Shown piece after piece: positions 39,030 to 39,122 of a DNA stretch of 39,122 bases; positions within the stretch are counted from its first letter, which is position 1; every line of letters starts with the position of its first letter. The notes under the pieces were generated by a model. That model made no database searches, was not told where the DNA came from, and saw nothing but the letters and a program-made list of their open reading frames with translations. The stretch covers positions 1 to 39,122 of the forward strand of contig CAZEQY010000022.1 in assembly GCA_964514655.1 (NCBI GenBank). Reading direction: 5' to 3'. This stretch comes from SZAS-7 sp964514655 (GTDB lineage Bacteria; Chlamydiota; Chlamydiia; Chlamydiales; FEN-1388). The position numbers and the translations under genes are program-made.

Positions 39030-39122
39030 TTAAAGAACTAAGTGTAGTTTACTAAAGGGTTTTCCATCCAGGAAAAATAAATTTGGTTTACATACCTGCT
39101 GACATATAGTTTTGAAAATGGT
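39030..39122 (-). CDS. possible C-terminal end of a gene running in from beyond the window
   Basis: On the minus strand the frame is open from the window edge to a stop at 39030-39032 (30 codons, including FKTICQQVCKPNLFFLDGKP). It is too short to identify and could be chance. Confidence 0.2.
   Translation of the reverse strand, partial: TIFKTICQQVCKPNLFFLDGKPFSKLHLVL

Noticed and set aside
1..39122. tRNA, rRNA, CRISPR array, riboswitch or complete insertion sequence
   Set aside because: None was recognised on reading both strands of the intergenic regions. A covariance-model scan could still reveal a small RNA.

Overview
The window reads like the chromosome of a chlamydia-like bacterium (phylum Chlamydiota, probably one of the amoeba-associated environmental lineages). 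The best evidence is the dksA-lspA gene pair with overlapping codons near 23.1-23.9 kb, an order I recall from Chlamydia (CT407-CT408). Supporting signs are many compact proteins with a paired hydrophobic segment of the inclusion-membrane type, exported flavoproteins, and simple sigma70-type promoters. No rRNA, tRNA or CRISPR array was seen. The organism assignment is an inference.

Layout. 1-52: the last bases of a group II intron (end of domain V plus domain VI with bulged branch A). 0.1-9 kb: an alkaline-phosphatase-superfamily hydrolase, an MFS permease, a Phd/PIN toxin-antitoxin pair, a long bifunctional PutA, gene debris, an AhpD-like protein and an ArsC/Spx-like protein. 9.2-16.3 kb: a run of candidate host-interaction genes (PPP-type phosphatase, flavoprotein, small membrane protein, DNase-I-fold hydrolase with a membrane anchor, membrane-anchored Clp-type AAA+ ATPase) around a housekeeping thiol peroxidase. 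16.3-22 kb: a large secreted beta-helix protein, NDH-2, a secreted GT2 glycosyltransferase and Hsp20. 22-26.4 kb: an MDR oxidoreductase and a tightly packed dksA-lspA-hypothetical-pncC run, then a membrane protein. 26.4-32 kb: an outer-membrane-like protein, a two-gene operon whose first product carries a polymerase-beta-type nucleotidyltransferase signature, and an AraC/GyrI regulator translationally coupled to an exported flavin monooxygenase. 32-39 kb: a GMC oxidoreductase carrying inserted beta modules, a divergent cytochrome P450-like gene, a double GNAT protein, an AAA_14/DUF4143 ATPase and two more gene fragments.

Regulation is unusually legible. A near-perfect CIRCE (HrcA operator) lies over the -35 of hsp20. 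Divergent promoters for tpx and the AAA+ gene share one palindromic -35 hexamer. A consensus promoter precedes dksA-lspA, and extended -10 promoters precede the nucleotidyltransferase operon and the AraC operon. The terminator-like hairpin after hsp20 is built from the first codons of the next gene.

The most interesting candidates for undescribed biology are the nucleotidyltransferase-like operon (27176-30060), the membrane-anchored AAA+ ATPase and its neighbours (9260-16264), the GMC oxidoreductase/P450 divergent pair with its modular insertions (32009-36293), and the hsp20/glycosyltransferase terminator-start overlap.
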